Assembly: GCF_021531595.1 (NCBI RefSeq) | Contig: NZ_JADYUD010000001.1 | Coordinates: 124,001-188,000 of the forward strand | From: Fusobacterium perfoetens | Lineage (GTDB): Bacteria > Fusobacteriota > Fusobacteriia > Fusobacteriales > Fusobacteriaceae | Direction: 5' to 3' | Length of the DNA: 64,000 nt | Shown: positions 17,489 through 24,975 of the stretch, in pieces | Layout: each line of letters starts with the position of its first letter | Position numbering within the stretch: position 1 is the stretch's first letter | Position numbers and translations under genes: made by a program | The notes under the pieces: generated by a model | Told to the model about the DNA's origin: nothing | Seen by the model: only the letters and a program-made list of their open reading frames with translations | Database searches by the model: none

Positions 17489-18334
17489 ATGAAGAGATAT
17501 TTTAAACTACTGCTTGTTTCACTTGTTTTATTTTTACTTGGAGGATGTTCATTCTTTGGAAAAAAAGAAAGTACAGATTTTACAAAATATAATGATATTA
17601 GAGCAACATTTGTAACATCTCAGGGAGACATAGAATTTTATCTTTATCCTGAAGCAGCTCCAATAACTGTAGCAAGTTTTGTAAATCTTGCTTTAAGAGG
17701 TTATTATGATAATACAGTATTTCATAGAGCTATTGAAAACTTTATGATTCAAGGGGGAGATCCTACTGGAACAGGACAAGGAACACCAGGATATCTTACA
17801 AACGATGAATTTGTTGACTGGCTTGATTTCTATCAACCTGGAATGCTTGCAATGGCAAATATGGGGCCAAATACAAATGGATCACAATTTTTTATAACTA
17901 TATATCCTGCTGATTCTTTAAATCAAAGATATACAATTTTTGGAGAATTTGTAACTCAGGGAGATTATGACAGAATTAAAAAGCTTGAAAAAGGTGATGT
18001 GATAAAAGAAATAAAAATCAGTGGACATGCAGATCTTTTACTTGCTTTAAATAAAGAAAGAGTAGATGAATGGAATAAAGAACTTGATTCTAAATATCCA
18101 AACTTAAAAAAATATCCTGTAAAAGATTTATCTGCATTTGGAAATGAAGTTGAACAATATAGAAATGAGCTTGAATCAATATATACTCCAAAGCAAAAAG
18201 AAATTAAAGAAGAAAAAGAATTTTTCATTCCTAGATTTATCAGAGCAACAGAAAAAAAATTAAAAGAAAGAAAAGCTGCTAAAATAGAAAAAGCTAAAGC
18301 AGAAAAAGAACTTGATGAATTCACATTAGATTAA
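17489..18334 (+). CDS. Cyclophilin-type peptidyl-prolyl isomerase lipoprotein
   Basis: An exported proline isomerase that would assist folding in the periplasm or at the outer membrane. The signal peptide ends in the lipobox LLGGC (Cys20), so the protein is lipid-anchored. The cyclophilin domain (about residues 37-175) has FHRAIENFMIQGGDPTGTG, LAMANMGPNTNGSQFFI and the final IFGEF block that form the active site. The remaining C-terminal 100 residues are charged, Lys/Glu-rich and probably helical, which is an extension beyond the usual cyclophilin. It is 63 bp from potC with its own GGAGG site and may be co-transcribed with the pot genes. Confidence 0.88.
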   Translation: MKRYFKLLLVSLVLFLLGGCSFFGKKESTDFTKYNDIRATFVTSQGDIEFYLYPEAAPITVASFVNLALRGYYDNTVFHRAIENFMIQGGDPTGTGQGTPGYLTNDEFVDWLDFYQPGMLAMANMGPNTNGSQFFITIYPADSLNQRYTIFGEFVTQGDYDRIKKLEKGDVIKEIKISGHADLLLALNKERVDEWNKELDSKYPNLKKYPVKDLSAFGNEVEQYRNELESIYTPKQKEIKEEKEFFIPRFIRATEKKLKERKAAKIEKAKAEKELDEFTLD

Positions 18335-18364
18335 AAAAAGGGGTTTATACCCCTTTTTCTTTTA
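18335..18364 (+). terminator. Terminator after the cyclophilin gene
   Basis: AAAAAGGGGT pairs with ACCCCTTTTT (GGGG at 18340-18343, CCCC at 18350-18353) with a four-base loop and a T-rich tail. The inverse read can serve the convergent DJ-1 gene. Confidence 0.85.
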
Positions 18365-18382
18365 TGCTTTTTATAAATGTTT

Positions 18383-18925
18383 TTATTTTAATGTCATTCC
18401 GATTTTTACTTTTTCAATAGTTTCAGGTGCAAGATATTCAAGAATTGTAAATCCAAGTTCTTGAGAATACCCTGAACCACTGGCAGTGATAAGATTTTTA
18501 TCTTTTACAATAGGTTCGTCTATAATATTGCAAAAATCTTTTACAAGTTCATGAGTAGAGAAATGAAGAGTTATATTTCTTCCATCTATCATTCTTCTTC
18601 TTCCCAATGAAGATGGAGCTCCACAAATTGCTGCAACCATTTTTCCATTGTCAAGATAGTATTTTGTAAGAGCCATAGCTTCATCTGATTTAAAAAGATT
18701 TTCATATCCTGAATATCCTCCTGGAAGGAATATACCATCAGCATCTTTATAGTCTCCAAACATATCATCAGCCTTGACTGTAACATTTTGTGCAGAATTA
18801 ACTTCAAGAGTTTTGTTCAAAGAAAGAGTAACAACTTTTATTCCTGCTCTTCTCATCACATCAATAGGTGCAATAGCCTCTAAAATTTCAAATCCTTCTG
18901 CAAGTAAAACATAAACTTTTTTCAT
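18383..18925 (-). CDS. DJ-1/PfpI family protein (YajL/ThiJ type)
   Basis: A 180-residue DJ-1 superfamily protein; members act as deglycases, chaperones or oxidative-stress proteins. Visible motifs: EGFEILEAIAPIDVMRRAG near the N-terminus (conserved Glu of the active site), FLPGGYSGYENL and VAAICGAPSSLG, where the Cys is the nucleophile-elbow cysteine (about residue 101). The AICGAP motif with the upstream Glu fits the YajL/DJ-1 subfamily. It is monocistronic with an AGGAGG ribosome site. Its precise activity is not determined by sequence. Confidence 0.85.
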   Translation of the reverse strand: MKKVYVLLAEGFEILEAIAPIDVMRRAGIKVVTLSLNKTLEVNSAQNVTVKADDMFGDYKDADGIFLPGGYSGYENLFKSDEAMALTKYYLDNGKMVAAICGAPSSLGRRRMIDGRNITLHFSTHELVKDFCNIIDEPIVKDKNLITASGSGYSQELGFTILEYLAPETIEKVKIGMTLK

Positions 18926-19041
18926 AGTTACCTCCTAAAATATAAACATATTAAATAAAATTTTCAGTAAAAGTTTCCCCTTTAAATACCTTTTAACCAT
19001 ATGTAATCACTATATTATCTATTTTACTGAATAAAATTATT

Positions 19042-20211
19042 TTAGAAATTATAATTATAAAAAATATAATTTACAGGAAGATATGCAGATGCAAGAAATT
19101 CCTTTTTTTCCTCTATATGACTTATGATAAAATTCTCTTTTATTTCAGTTAGTTGATAGCTTTGAAGAGAGATCATAAGGTAATTTTTAAATATTGGACT
19201 TTTGAAAAGCTTTCCTGAAACTACAAAGTTATCAAGAGAGAAAATAGCATCAATATTAAGTATTATAAGGGCTGTATAGTTTGCTATTTTTTTTAGGATA
19301 AGGCATTCTTCAACCTCTCCTTTTTCAGCTCTTTCAACGAGATAATCAAATCCATGTGTATCATAGTTTTTAATTATTTCAGGATACTCTCTGTATTTAT
19401 CTTTAAGTTGTTTTATAATACTGGAACTTGATATCATTGTTTCAATACAACCTTTTCTTTTACATGTATCACAAAAGACATCTGAATCAGGTTCAATTAT
19501 AACATGGTTAAGCCCTAATTTTTTATTAAAGTCCATAAATGGATTTACAAGTTGATTATTTACTATAATACTTCCATCTATGAGAGTATTATATTTCATA
19601 AAAAAGAAATTTTTAATTGACGGTTCACAGAAAGTCTGATAAAGAGCTAATGCTCTTATAAAAGTATCTATGATCACAGGAAAACTAAAATATTCTTTAG
19701 CAAATTCAGTTAATTTTTCATAATTAAGTTCCTCAAGAAAACTATAATCATAATATTTATTATGAAACTCTGAAAGGTTTATTGTAATTCCCATCCCAAG
19801 AATTTCATTTTCTTTGACATCGTTTTCTTTTATAAAAGTTTGAATTCTTGTAAAAATATCATGAAATAAATCTTTTGAATTTTTTATTTGATTGCTGTTT
19901 TCTCTTGAAAAAGCATGAAGAATTTCAAGATTTGTATTAGTGAAAACAATAGTTGTAGTATCAGGTCTTAAATCAATTCCTATAAACTTAAATTTATTAT
20001 AATTTATAAGGAGATCTGTTCTTTTACGGTTATTTTTTATTCTTTCTTCTTCATATAAAATATTTTCAGATATAAGTTTTTTTGAAATTTTTGTCAATGA
20101 AGCAGGAGAAAGATTTAAATTTTCTGCTAGCTCAAGTTTAGTTCCACCTTGATGAATATTGATATACCTAAGAAGATTGGCTATGTTTCTATTGTTCGTT
20201 GCATTGTTCAT
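19042..20211 (-). CDS. ROK-family transcriptional regulator
   Basis: A 389-residue repressor of the NagC/XylR/Mlc group: an N-terminal winged helix-turn-helix (about residues 8-65, GGTKLELAENLNLSPASLTK) followed by a ROK sugar-kinase-like domain. The zinc/His motif is present but altered: NHVIIEPD with His and CDTCKRKGCIE in place of the common CxCGxxGCxE. An active-site Asp for kinase activity is not evident (the ATP loop reads IGIDLRPDTT), so it is a sensor rather than an enzyme. It diverges from a porin gene and is likely to control it and itself. AAGGAGG precedes the ATG. The ligand is unknown. Confidence 0.85.
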   Translation of the reverse strand: MNNATNNRNIANLLRYINIHQGGTKLELAENLNLSPASLTKISKKLISENILYEEERIKNNRKRTDLLINYNKFKFIGIDLRPDTTTIVFTNTNLEILHAFSRENSNQIKNSKDLFHDIFTRIQTFIKENDVKENEILGMGITINLSEFHNKYYDYSFLEELNYEKLTEFAKEYFSFPVIIDTFIRALALYQTFCEPSIKNFFFMKYNTLIDGSIIVNNQLVNPFMDFNKKLGLNHVIIEPDSDVFCDTCKRKGCIETMISSSSIIKQLKDKYREYPEIIKNYDTHGFDYLVERAEKGEVEECLILKKIANYTALIILNIDAIFSLDNFVVSGKLFKSPIFKNYLMISLQSYQLTEIKENFIISHIEEKKEFLASAYLPVNYIFYNYNF

Positions 20212-20248
20212 AAAATGCCTCCTTAAATAAAAATAAAAATAAAAAAGC

Positions 20249-20277
20249 TTGACAAAAACTAAAAAAACAACTATAAT
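20249..20277 (+). promoter_or_regulatory. Perfect consensus promoter toward the porin gene
   Basis: TTGACA (20249-20254), 17 bp, TATAAT (20272-20277): both boxes match the consensus exactly. The start site would be near 20284, leaving a leader of about 410 nt before the porin ATG. A-rich TAAAAA repeats directly upstream could act as an UP element. Confidence 0.75.
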
Positions 20278-20292
20278 TTTACTAGGTAAAAT
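20276..20292. promoter_or_regulatory. Operator-like palindrome, candidate ROK-repressor site
   Basis: ATTTTAC-TAG-GTAAAAT: seven-base inverted arms around a three-base centre, overlapping the -10 box and the predicted start site of the consensus promoter. AT-rich dyads are typical ROK-family operators, and the ROK gene is divergent from here. The link is inference. Confidence 0.5.
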
Positions 20293-20573
20293 AAAAGTTT
20301 TAAAAAAATAAAATATTTTTAAATTAATTTAAAAATTACACAAAAATATTGAATGACTTTTTCTTTTTAATTTTTATCATATCTATATTATATAATAAAA
20401 TTTTAATAAGTAACAGAGTTTATTGAAGAATATTTTAAAATTCATAATGAGACTATATCATATGCTCTGTTTAAAAGATTGTTTGATATTTTGTGAAAAA
20501 CTTTTAAAAAAAGAATTTAAAAAATAATAAAAATAAATAAAAATAAATAAAAAACAGCGGGCTAATAAAAGTA

Positions 20574-20657
20574 TTAACTTAATACAGCCTCATACATAAA
20601 AATTTTACATAATTAAATTTTTTAACTTTATTAAAAAATTTAACTGTATTAAGGTAA
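20574..20657 (+). promoter_or_regulatory. Structured leader upstream of the porin gene
   Basis: TTAACTTAATACAG (20574-20587) is complementary to CTGTATTAAGGTAA (20644-20657) apart from one G-T pair. Inside, TTAAATTTTTTAA (20613-20625) and TTAAAAAATTTAA (20631-20643) form a perfect 13-bp hairpin with loop CTTTA. The nested fold ends 26 nt before the AGAGGGGG ribosome site of the porin gene. Confidence 0.5.
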
Positions 20658-20696
20658 TATTTTTTATTAATAAAAATATTTCAGAGGGGGAATAAA

Positions 20697-21662
20697 ATGA
20701 AGAAAACAGCATTATTATTAGGAGCAGTATTAGCAGTAAGTTCATCAGCTTATGCAAAAGAAGTTCTTCCAGTAGTGGAGGAAGTACAGGAAACTGTTGT
20801 TATAGCTGAAGTAACTCCTGAACCATTAATCAAATCAGTAACAGTAGGACAAAGTTTAGAGGTAGATAATACTTCTGGTCAAAAGAATATAGGTGAATCA
20901 GTTATATTCATGAATACAGCAGAACTTAATACTGAAAACTGGGATTTCACAATAGGAGCAGGAAAAGTTTTCTCATCTGACACTCGTCATAGAGAAGGTG
21001 GACTATATGACAGAGGTACATCAAGAATGGAACTTCAAGCTATAAGAAACTTTGATAACTGGTTCTTAGGAGTAAAAGTTCAAAGCAATGATAACTATGA
21101 CAGATGGTATTTAAGAACAGGATATGATTATGGAATGTTCTCAGGTTGGATGGATGCTCAATACTATTCTCAAAGTGGAAATTATGAAGATTATGGAAGA
21201 ATAGAAATAATGCCTTTCAATGTAACATTTGGACCAATTAAAGTAGGATACTATTTAGATTATATAGATTATACAGGAAAAGGACAAGTTGAATTAAATG
21301 ATAAGGGAGGAGTAGTAGAAAAAGGTAATATTCTTGAAAAATCAGCAGATCATCAATTAAGATTCTACGCACCTCTATATACAGGAGAAAAATTAGGTTT
21401 AACTTTAGAATATAGATTAGGATTACATAATTCAGCAGATTACAGCAATCTTGGAAAAGATAAAGGATATAGAGTTTATAAAGACTTTAACTATAATGCT
21501 CTTATAGTAAATGCTAATTATGCTTTAAATGATTCATTTGATATTTATGGATACTATAGATATGATATATCAAAATATGAAGCTAAAAAAGGAATTATAA
21601 CTAACGAAGATAACGGAAAATACTATGGAGAATTCCAAATAGGATGGGCTTATACATTCTAG
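20697..21662 (+). CDS. Outer-membrane beta-barrel (porin-like) protein
   Basis: A 321-residue exported protein: Sec signal MKKTALLLGAVLAVSSSAYA with cleavage before KEV, a Pro/Val/Glu-rich periplasmic N-terminal stretch (about residues 21-45), then alternating aromatic strands and a C-terminal aromatic residue (WAYTF) as required by the BAM machinery. The signal and acidic N-terminal stretch resemble those of fusobacterial porins such as FomA, but the barrel sequence is different. It is likely a 12-14-strand porin for sugars or oligosaccharides, given the divergent ROK regulator. Strong ribosome site AGAGGGGG. Codon use is biased to a small set (GGA, AGA, TTA), which suggests high expression. 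Confidence 0.8.
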   Translation: MKKTALLLGAVLAVSSSAYAKEVLPVVEEVQETVVIAEVTPEPLIKSVTVGQSLEVDNTSGQKNIGESVIFMNTAELNTENWDFTIGAGKVFSSDTRHREGGLYDRGTSRMELQAIRNFDNWFLGVKVQSNDNYDRWYLRTGYDYGMFSGWMDAQYYSQSGNYEDYGRIEIMPFNVTFGPIKVGYYLDYIDYTGKGQVELNDKGGVVEKGNILEKSADHQLRFYAPLYTGEKLGLTLEYRLGLHNSADYSNLGKDKGYRVYKDFNYNALIVNANYALNDSFDIYGYYRYDISKYEAKKGIITNEDNGKYYGEFQIGWAYTF

Positions 21663-21690
21663 TTTTAAAATAGCTTATTTGAATATTTTT

Positions 21691-21829
21691 TATAATAAAA
21701 ATTTCCTCGGGGCATAAAGCCCACTCAATAATTCAGCTGTTAAAGTGTGCTAACTTTGACATAGATAAAAGTAAAATCTCAAAGGAAAGTACTGAAGGCC
21801 TTCTCACCCTTCAGTATTTTTCTTTTTTT
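21691..21829 (+). ncRNA. Candidate small RNA or 3' UTR-derived RNA downstream of the porin
   Basis: A perfect TATAAT (21691-21696) lies 30 bp after the porin stop. The region that follows has a GGGC-ATAAA-GCCC hairpin (about 21710-21722), a mostly unpaired middle, and a strong terminator at 21790-21829, giving a product of about 125 nt if transcription begins near 21703. Its 5' end contains TTCCTC, complementary to a GAGGAA ribosome site. The -35 box is poor, so it could also be simply the porin's 3' UTR or released by processing. Confidence 0.35.
21790..21829 (+). terminator. Terminator downstream of the porin
   Basis: TACTGAAGG (21790-21798) pairs perfectly with CCTTCAGTA (21808-21816) around a nine-base loop; TTTTTCTTTTTTT follows on the plus strand. 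Confidence 0.88.
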
Positions 21830-21843
21830 GAAAATATGATAAC

Positions 21844-21868
21844 AAAAAAGGAGCTTATTTCAGCTCCT
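21844..21868 (-). terminator. Terminator of purC
   Basis: Read on the minus strand, AGGAGCT and AGCTCCT (21849-21868) form a stem with a six-base loop followed by TTTTTTG, just beyond the purC stop at 21902. Confidence 0.85.
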
Positions 21869-21901
21869 CTGTGTTTTTTATTAATTACTTTATCTAGAAT
21901 A

Positions 21902-22582
21902 TTAAGCAAAGAACATTTCAGTTAAGTCCATAGGATTAACTATAACACCATCTTTATATACTCTCATATTTCCAGATGCAATTTCATCTATTAAGATAAC
22001 TTCTCCATTATTATCAATTCCAAATTCAAACTTAATATCATAAAGATCTAATCCTTTTTTAGCTAATTCATCTTTAACAATAGTAGAGATTCTTTGAGTT
22101 CTTTCTTTCATAGAGTCATATTGTTCAGCAGTCATAACACCTAAAACAACTAGTCCGTCTTTTGTAACTAATGGATCACCAAGTGCGTCATTCTTAAAAG
22201 TAGTTTCTACATATGCTGGAAGATCAGCAGCCTCATTTACATATTGAACATAACGACGGTAAAAACTTCCTACAGCTTTGAAACGGCATATAACTTCAAG
22301 ACCTTTTCCAAAAGGTTTTGCAGGGACAACTTCCATTGTTCCTTTTTCTAAATCGGCAGAAATATAGTGAGTTTTTACTCCTTGGTTGTTAAGGATTTCA
22401 AAGAAGTATTCAGACATTTTTAAATTTGCTTTTCCTATACCTTCAATAGTTAATCCAACAGAGTTTTCACCTGGATCGAATACTCCATCTTTTCCAGTAC
22501 AGTCATCTTTGAACTCTAATAAGAAGTTCCCATTTTCCAGTTTGTACACATTCTTTGTTTTTCCTTGATAAACTTTCTCCAT
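21902..22582 (-). CDS. purC: SAICAR synthetase
   Basis: PurC joins aspartate to CAIR with ATP in the purine pathway. The 226-residue product is typical: [18 protein letters not shown] at the N-terminus, FKDDCTG, the [13 protein letters not shown] substrate-binding block (family: VVRNIAAGSFxRRxG), and [10 protein letters not shown] near the C-terminus, equivalent to the LADEISPDxxR motif. The strict Arg and Asp/Glu positions are kept. It stands alone here, away from any other pur gene except guaA 3.6 kb away. A promoter at 22707-22734 leaves a leader of about 115 nt. Confidence 0.95.
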   Translation of the reverse strand: MEKVYQGKTKNVYKLENGNFLLEFKDDCTGKDGVFDPGENSVGLTIEGIGKANLKMSEYFFEILNNQGVKTHYISADLEKGTMEVVPAKPFGKGLEVICRFKAVGSFYRRYVQYVNEAADLPAYVETTFKNDALGDPLVTKDGLVVLGVMTAEQYDSMKERTQRISTIVKDELAKKGLDLYDIKFEFGIDNNGEVILIDEIASGNMRVYKDGVIVNPMDLTEMFFA

Positions 22583-22662
22583 TTTTTTCCTCCATTGTAT
22601 AAAATAAAAAAATTATTGGCTGAAATATTAACAGTTTATATACAAAATCCGCACTAAAATTA

Positions 22663-22701
22663 TAACTCTATATTATTTGATTGTTTTTGGTAACTCTATA
22701 T
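22663..22701 (-). repeat. Direct repeat TAACTCTATAT in the purC leader
   Basis: The 11-base sequence occurs at 22663-22673 and 22691-22701, 28 bp apart centre to centre, downstream of the purC promoter start site. Such spaced repeats can be a regulator site, but the region is AT-rich and chance is not excluded. Confidence 0.4.
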
Positions 22702-22706
22702 GTGGT

Positions 22707-22734
22707 ATTATACCATTTTTTAACAAATTTTCAA
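22707..22734 (-). promoter_or_regulatory. Promoter of purC
   Basis: On the minus strand TTGAAA (22729-22734), 16 bp, TATAAT (22707-22712). The start would be near 22700. The leader does not show the conserved core of a purine riboswitch. Confidence 0.65.
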
Positions 22735-22789
22735 ATTTTTTCTTATATCTTAATAAAAAAATTTATAAAGTACATTATTTATTAAAATT

Positions 22790-23047
22790 TTAAAGTATAT
22801 TAAATTCTTTTTTGAACTCCTCAAGATTATCAAAACTGTCATAAGGATTATAGAAAAAAGTTTCATCATCATTTTCAAAATATGAATAACTGCTATAAAG
22901 ATGACCAATAGCTTTTTTATATAATTTCATATTAGCATTGTGTTCTTCTATAAGAGAAGTAACCATATTGTTTTTATCACTTATTTCAATATATCCTTCT
23001 TCAAGCATAATTCTATCAAGTTCTTGTGTAAGTTCATCTATGTTCAT
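22790..23047 (-). CDS. Hypothetical 85-residue acidic protein
   Basis: I do not recognise it. It is a small, soluble, acidic protein (MNIDELTQELDRIMLEEG..., ending DNLEEFKKEFNIL) with a predicted helical N-terminal half, a Tyr/Phe/Ser-rich middle (HLYSSYSYFENDDETFFYNPYDSF) and no Cys pairs, signal or membrane segment. AAGGAGAT at a normal distance from the ATG supports translation. It lies between purC and the restriction cluster; it could belong to either. The 293 bp upstream of it, up to the restriction gene, is AT-rich with a TATACT at 23184-23189 and nothing else I can name. Confidence 0.6.
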   Translation of the reverse strand: MNIDELTQELDRIMLEEGYIEISDKNNMVTSLIEEHNANMKLYKKAIGHLYSSYSYFENDDETFFYNPYDSFDNLEEFKKEFNIL

Positions 23048-23340
23048 AAGTATTTATCTCCTTGCATAAAGTATTTATTATAATATATCATATTTTTTTA
23101 TTAAAAAGATATAAAAAAATATTTTGTTAAATTTTAAATAAAAATATTATTGATATTATGTAGATTTTTATATTTACTTGTAATATACTTATATTGTAAA
23201 GAAGGTTAAAAAAGCTATTATTAATATATCTATAAAATGAATTTATCAGATATAGAACTATATTAATATTAAAAATAATAAAAAAATTCAATATAGAATA
23301 TTATAAATTTGTAATTATCTTTAAAGGAGGAATATTAGAT

Positions 23341-24174
23341 ATGACTACAAGAAATAGAGCTGAAGGCTGGAAATATGCTAAGTTATCTGGACATAAAAAT
23401 GAACAACTTGTAGCAGAATTAACAGCTGAAAGCAAAGAAATTCAACAAAGAATATTAGAATGTGCACATTTAAAAGATGTTGTTATTAATCGTGTTGAAT
23501 ATGGTGGATTATGTGAAACAAATGTAGATTGTATTTTAGGTGGAAAAACAAAATCAAAGACAGATATGTGGCTTTATTTATCAAATGGAAAGAAACTTAA
23601 TGTTTCTATAAAGAAAGATGATAGTGGTCAAGTTTTTTTAATAGGAATTGATAGATTTATCAGAGGATTTGAAATGCAATATGGGAAAAGAATACCAGAG
23701 CAAGTAAAAAGAGCTATTTCTCTTTATTTTGGTTCTGCAACCGATACTCTTGATATTATTAAATTACATAGTAGTGCTAATCAAAATCTTGAACTTAGAA
23801 AACATAGATTAGTAGCAAATACACTAAAGTCTTATAATGAAACTTTATATAATAGCTTAATTGAATGGATAAATGAAAATATTGTAGAGATATTTGATTT
23901 TTGTTTTGCAAAAGGATTAGCTAAGGATTCAGATAATTGGGCTCAAATTTTATGGTATAAAAATATGGTTGGTGAAAACCAATTTGATACTATAATTTAT
24001 TTACCAGATATTCAAAATAAGATTTCTCCAACAGCAGTATACGGCATAAGAAATGGAGGTAGTACAATTCAGCTTCCTTTTGGATTTGTACAGTGGCATA
24101 GTCCGCGTAAAATTATACCTGGAGATATTCAATTTCATCATACATATAATAAGATATTAGAATTAATAAAATAG
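23341..24174 (+). CDS. Type II restriction endonuclease, MspI/HinP1I-like PD-(D/E)xK candidate
   Basis: A 277-residue protein in a cluster with a C5 methyltransferase. The catalytic region is KTDMWLYLSNGKKLNVSIKK, giving Asp75...Ser89-x-Lys91, a variant of D...(E/Q/N)xK like the MspI (NxK) and HinP1I (QxK) enzymes. The C-terminal GGSTIQLPFGFVQWHSP...GDIQF resembles the HinP1I C-terminal pattern, which is my reason for placing it there; it is a similarity judged by eye. No membrane or signal segment. AAAGGAGGA precedes the ATG. The sequence it cuts cannot be stated, but it should match the adjacent methyltransferase. Confidence 0.65.
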   Translation: MTTRNRAEGWKYAKLSGHKNEQLVAELTAESKEIQQRILECAHLKDVVINRVEYGGLCETNVDCILGGKTKSKTDMWLYLSNGKKLNVSIKKDDSGQVFLIGIDRFIRGFEMQYGKRIPEQVKRAISLYFGSATDTLDIIKLHSSANQNLELRKHRLVANTLKSYNETLYNSLIEWINENIVEIFDFCFAKGLAKDSDNWAQILWYKNMVGENQFDTIIYLPDIQNKISPTAVYGIRNGGSTIQLPFGFVQWHSPRKIIPGDIQFHHTYNKILELIK

Positions 24175-24182
24175 GAGAACAT

Positions 24183-24941
24183 ATGAGTTTTGATTATAGA
24201 GAATATAGAAAACAATTGGGATTTAAAAATCAAGAAAATTTAAAAAAATATTTTAAAGCTAAAGATATTGTTTATATAAATTGGGAGAAAATAGAAGAAT
24301 ATAATTTAAGGTTAAAAGAAATATTTCAAAAAATTAATTATGTTGTTCATCCAAAAATTAATTGGTCATCAATGAATAAAATAAACTTGGAAATTGATAA
24401 GGCTTACAATATTATGAAAGAAAATAATATTTTTACAAAATTAAATAATAATGGGCGTAATCCTGAAGATGTATACTATAATTGGATGAGAGGTTATATA
24501 GTATGTAAATATTTTGCACCAGCTCTTTCTATTATTTTTGGAGTATCAAAAGAATCTATAAAAACTGTAGGACATGATAGTCTTACAGATTTTAAAACTT
24601 TTTCTAAATCACCAATGGCAGATTTAGAAATTAAATTAAATGATACTATTATTAGGCTTGAGATACAATCAGGATTTACTGGGATAAATGATATAAAATA
24701 TCATAAAGTTCAGGAAGCAAAGCGTGTTTTTGAAAATGAAAAAATTATATCATTTGTTGTTCATTTTGATTTATTTAATGGAACTATGGCTATAATAAAT
24801 ATAACTAACATTAATGAAAATAATACTAACTGGATTACAAGAAGTGAAATGGAAGGACAAAAAGTATTTTCAATTCCAGAAAAGGCATTTCAATGGTTTT
24901 TTCCTGATGAGCCACCTTATTATTTAGATATTATATATTGA
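24183..24941 (+). CDS. Second candidate nuclease (PD-(D/E)xK) of the restriction cluster
   Basis: A 252-residue protein eight bases downstream of the first nuclease gene (ATAGGAGAACATATG), so co-translated. The segment SPMADLEIKLND...IRLEIQSGFTG contains Asp147...Glu160-x-Gln162, an ExQ variant of the nuclease core, followed by INDIKYHKVQEAKR. No HNH or GIY-YIG motif is seen. It may be a second subunit or strand-specific partner of the first enzyme, an independent nuclease, or a specificity-related protein. Codons use TTA/ATA/AAT more heavily than neighbours. Confidence is moderate for nuclease, low for its exact role. Confidence 0.5.
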   Translation: MSFDYREYRKQLGFKNQENLKKYFKAKDIVYINWEKIEEYNLRLKEIFQKINYVVHPKINWSSMNKINLEIDKAYNIMKENNIFTKLNNNGRNPEDVYYNWMRGYIVCKYFAPALSIIFGVSKESIKTVGHDSLTDFKTFSKSPMADLEIKLNDTIIRLEIQSGFTGINDIKYHKVQEAKRVFENEKIISFVVHFDLFNGTMAIINITNINENNTNWITRSEMEGQKVFSIPEKAFQWFFPDEPPYYLDIIY

Positions 24942-24946
24942 AAAAT

Positions 24947-24975
24947 AAAGCAACTCTTTTTAAGGAGTTGCTTTA
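24947..24975. terminator. Convergent terminator between nuclease 2 and the methyltransferase
   Basis: AAAGCAACTC pairs with GAGTTGCTTT around TTTTTAAG. It spans the last codons of the methyltransferase gene, so the stem is partly coding on the minus strand. Confidence 0.7.

Larger units (their letters stand above)
20212..20696. other. 485-bp divergent regulatory region between the ROK gene and the porin
   Basis: No real gene. It holds the consensus promoter and operator-like palindrome at 20249-20292, two A-rich short-unit repeats (TAAAAA units at about 20226-20246 and AAATAAATAA units at about 20525-20553) and the paired arms at 20574-20657 described separately. A 26-codon ORF at 20447-20527 lacks a ribosome site and is not accepted as a gene. 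Confidence 0.6.

Noticed and set aside
20447-20527. A 26-codon ORF in the porin leader
   Set aside because: No ribosome site, no recognisable protein pattern, and the sequence is AT-rich throughout.
22583-22706. Purine riboswitch upstream of purC
   Set aside because: The leader lacks the conserved loops and the stem pattern of the known purine aptamer.
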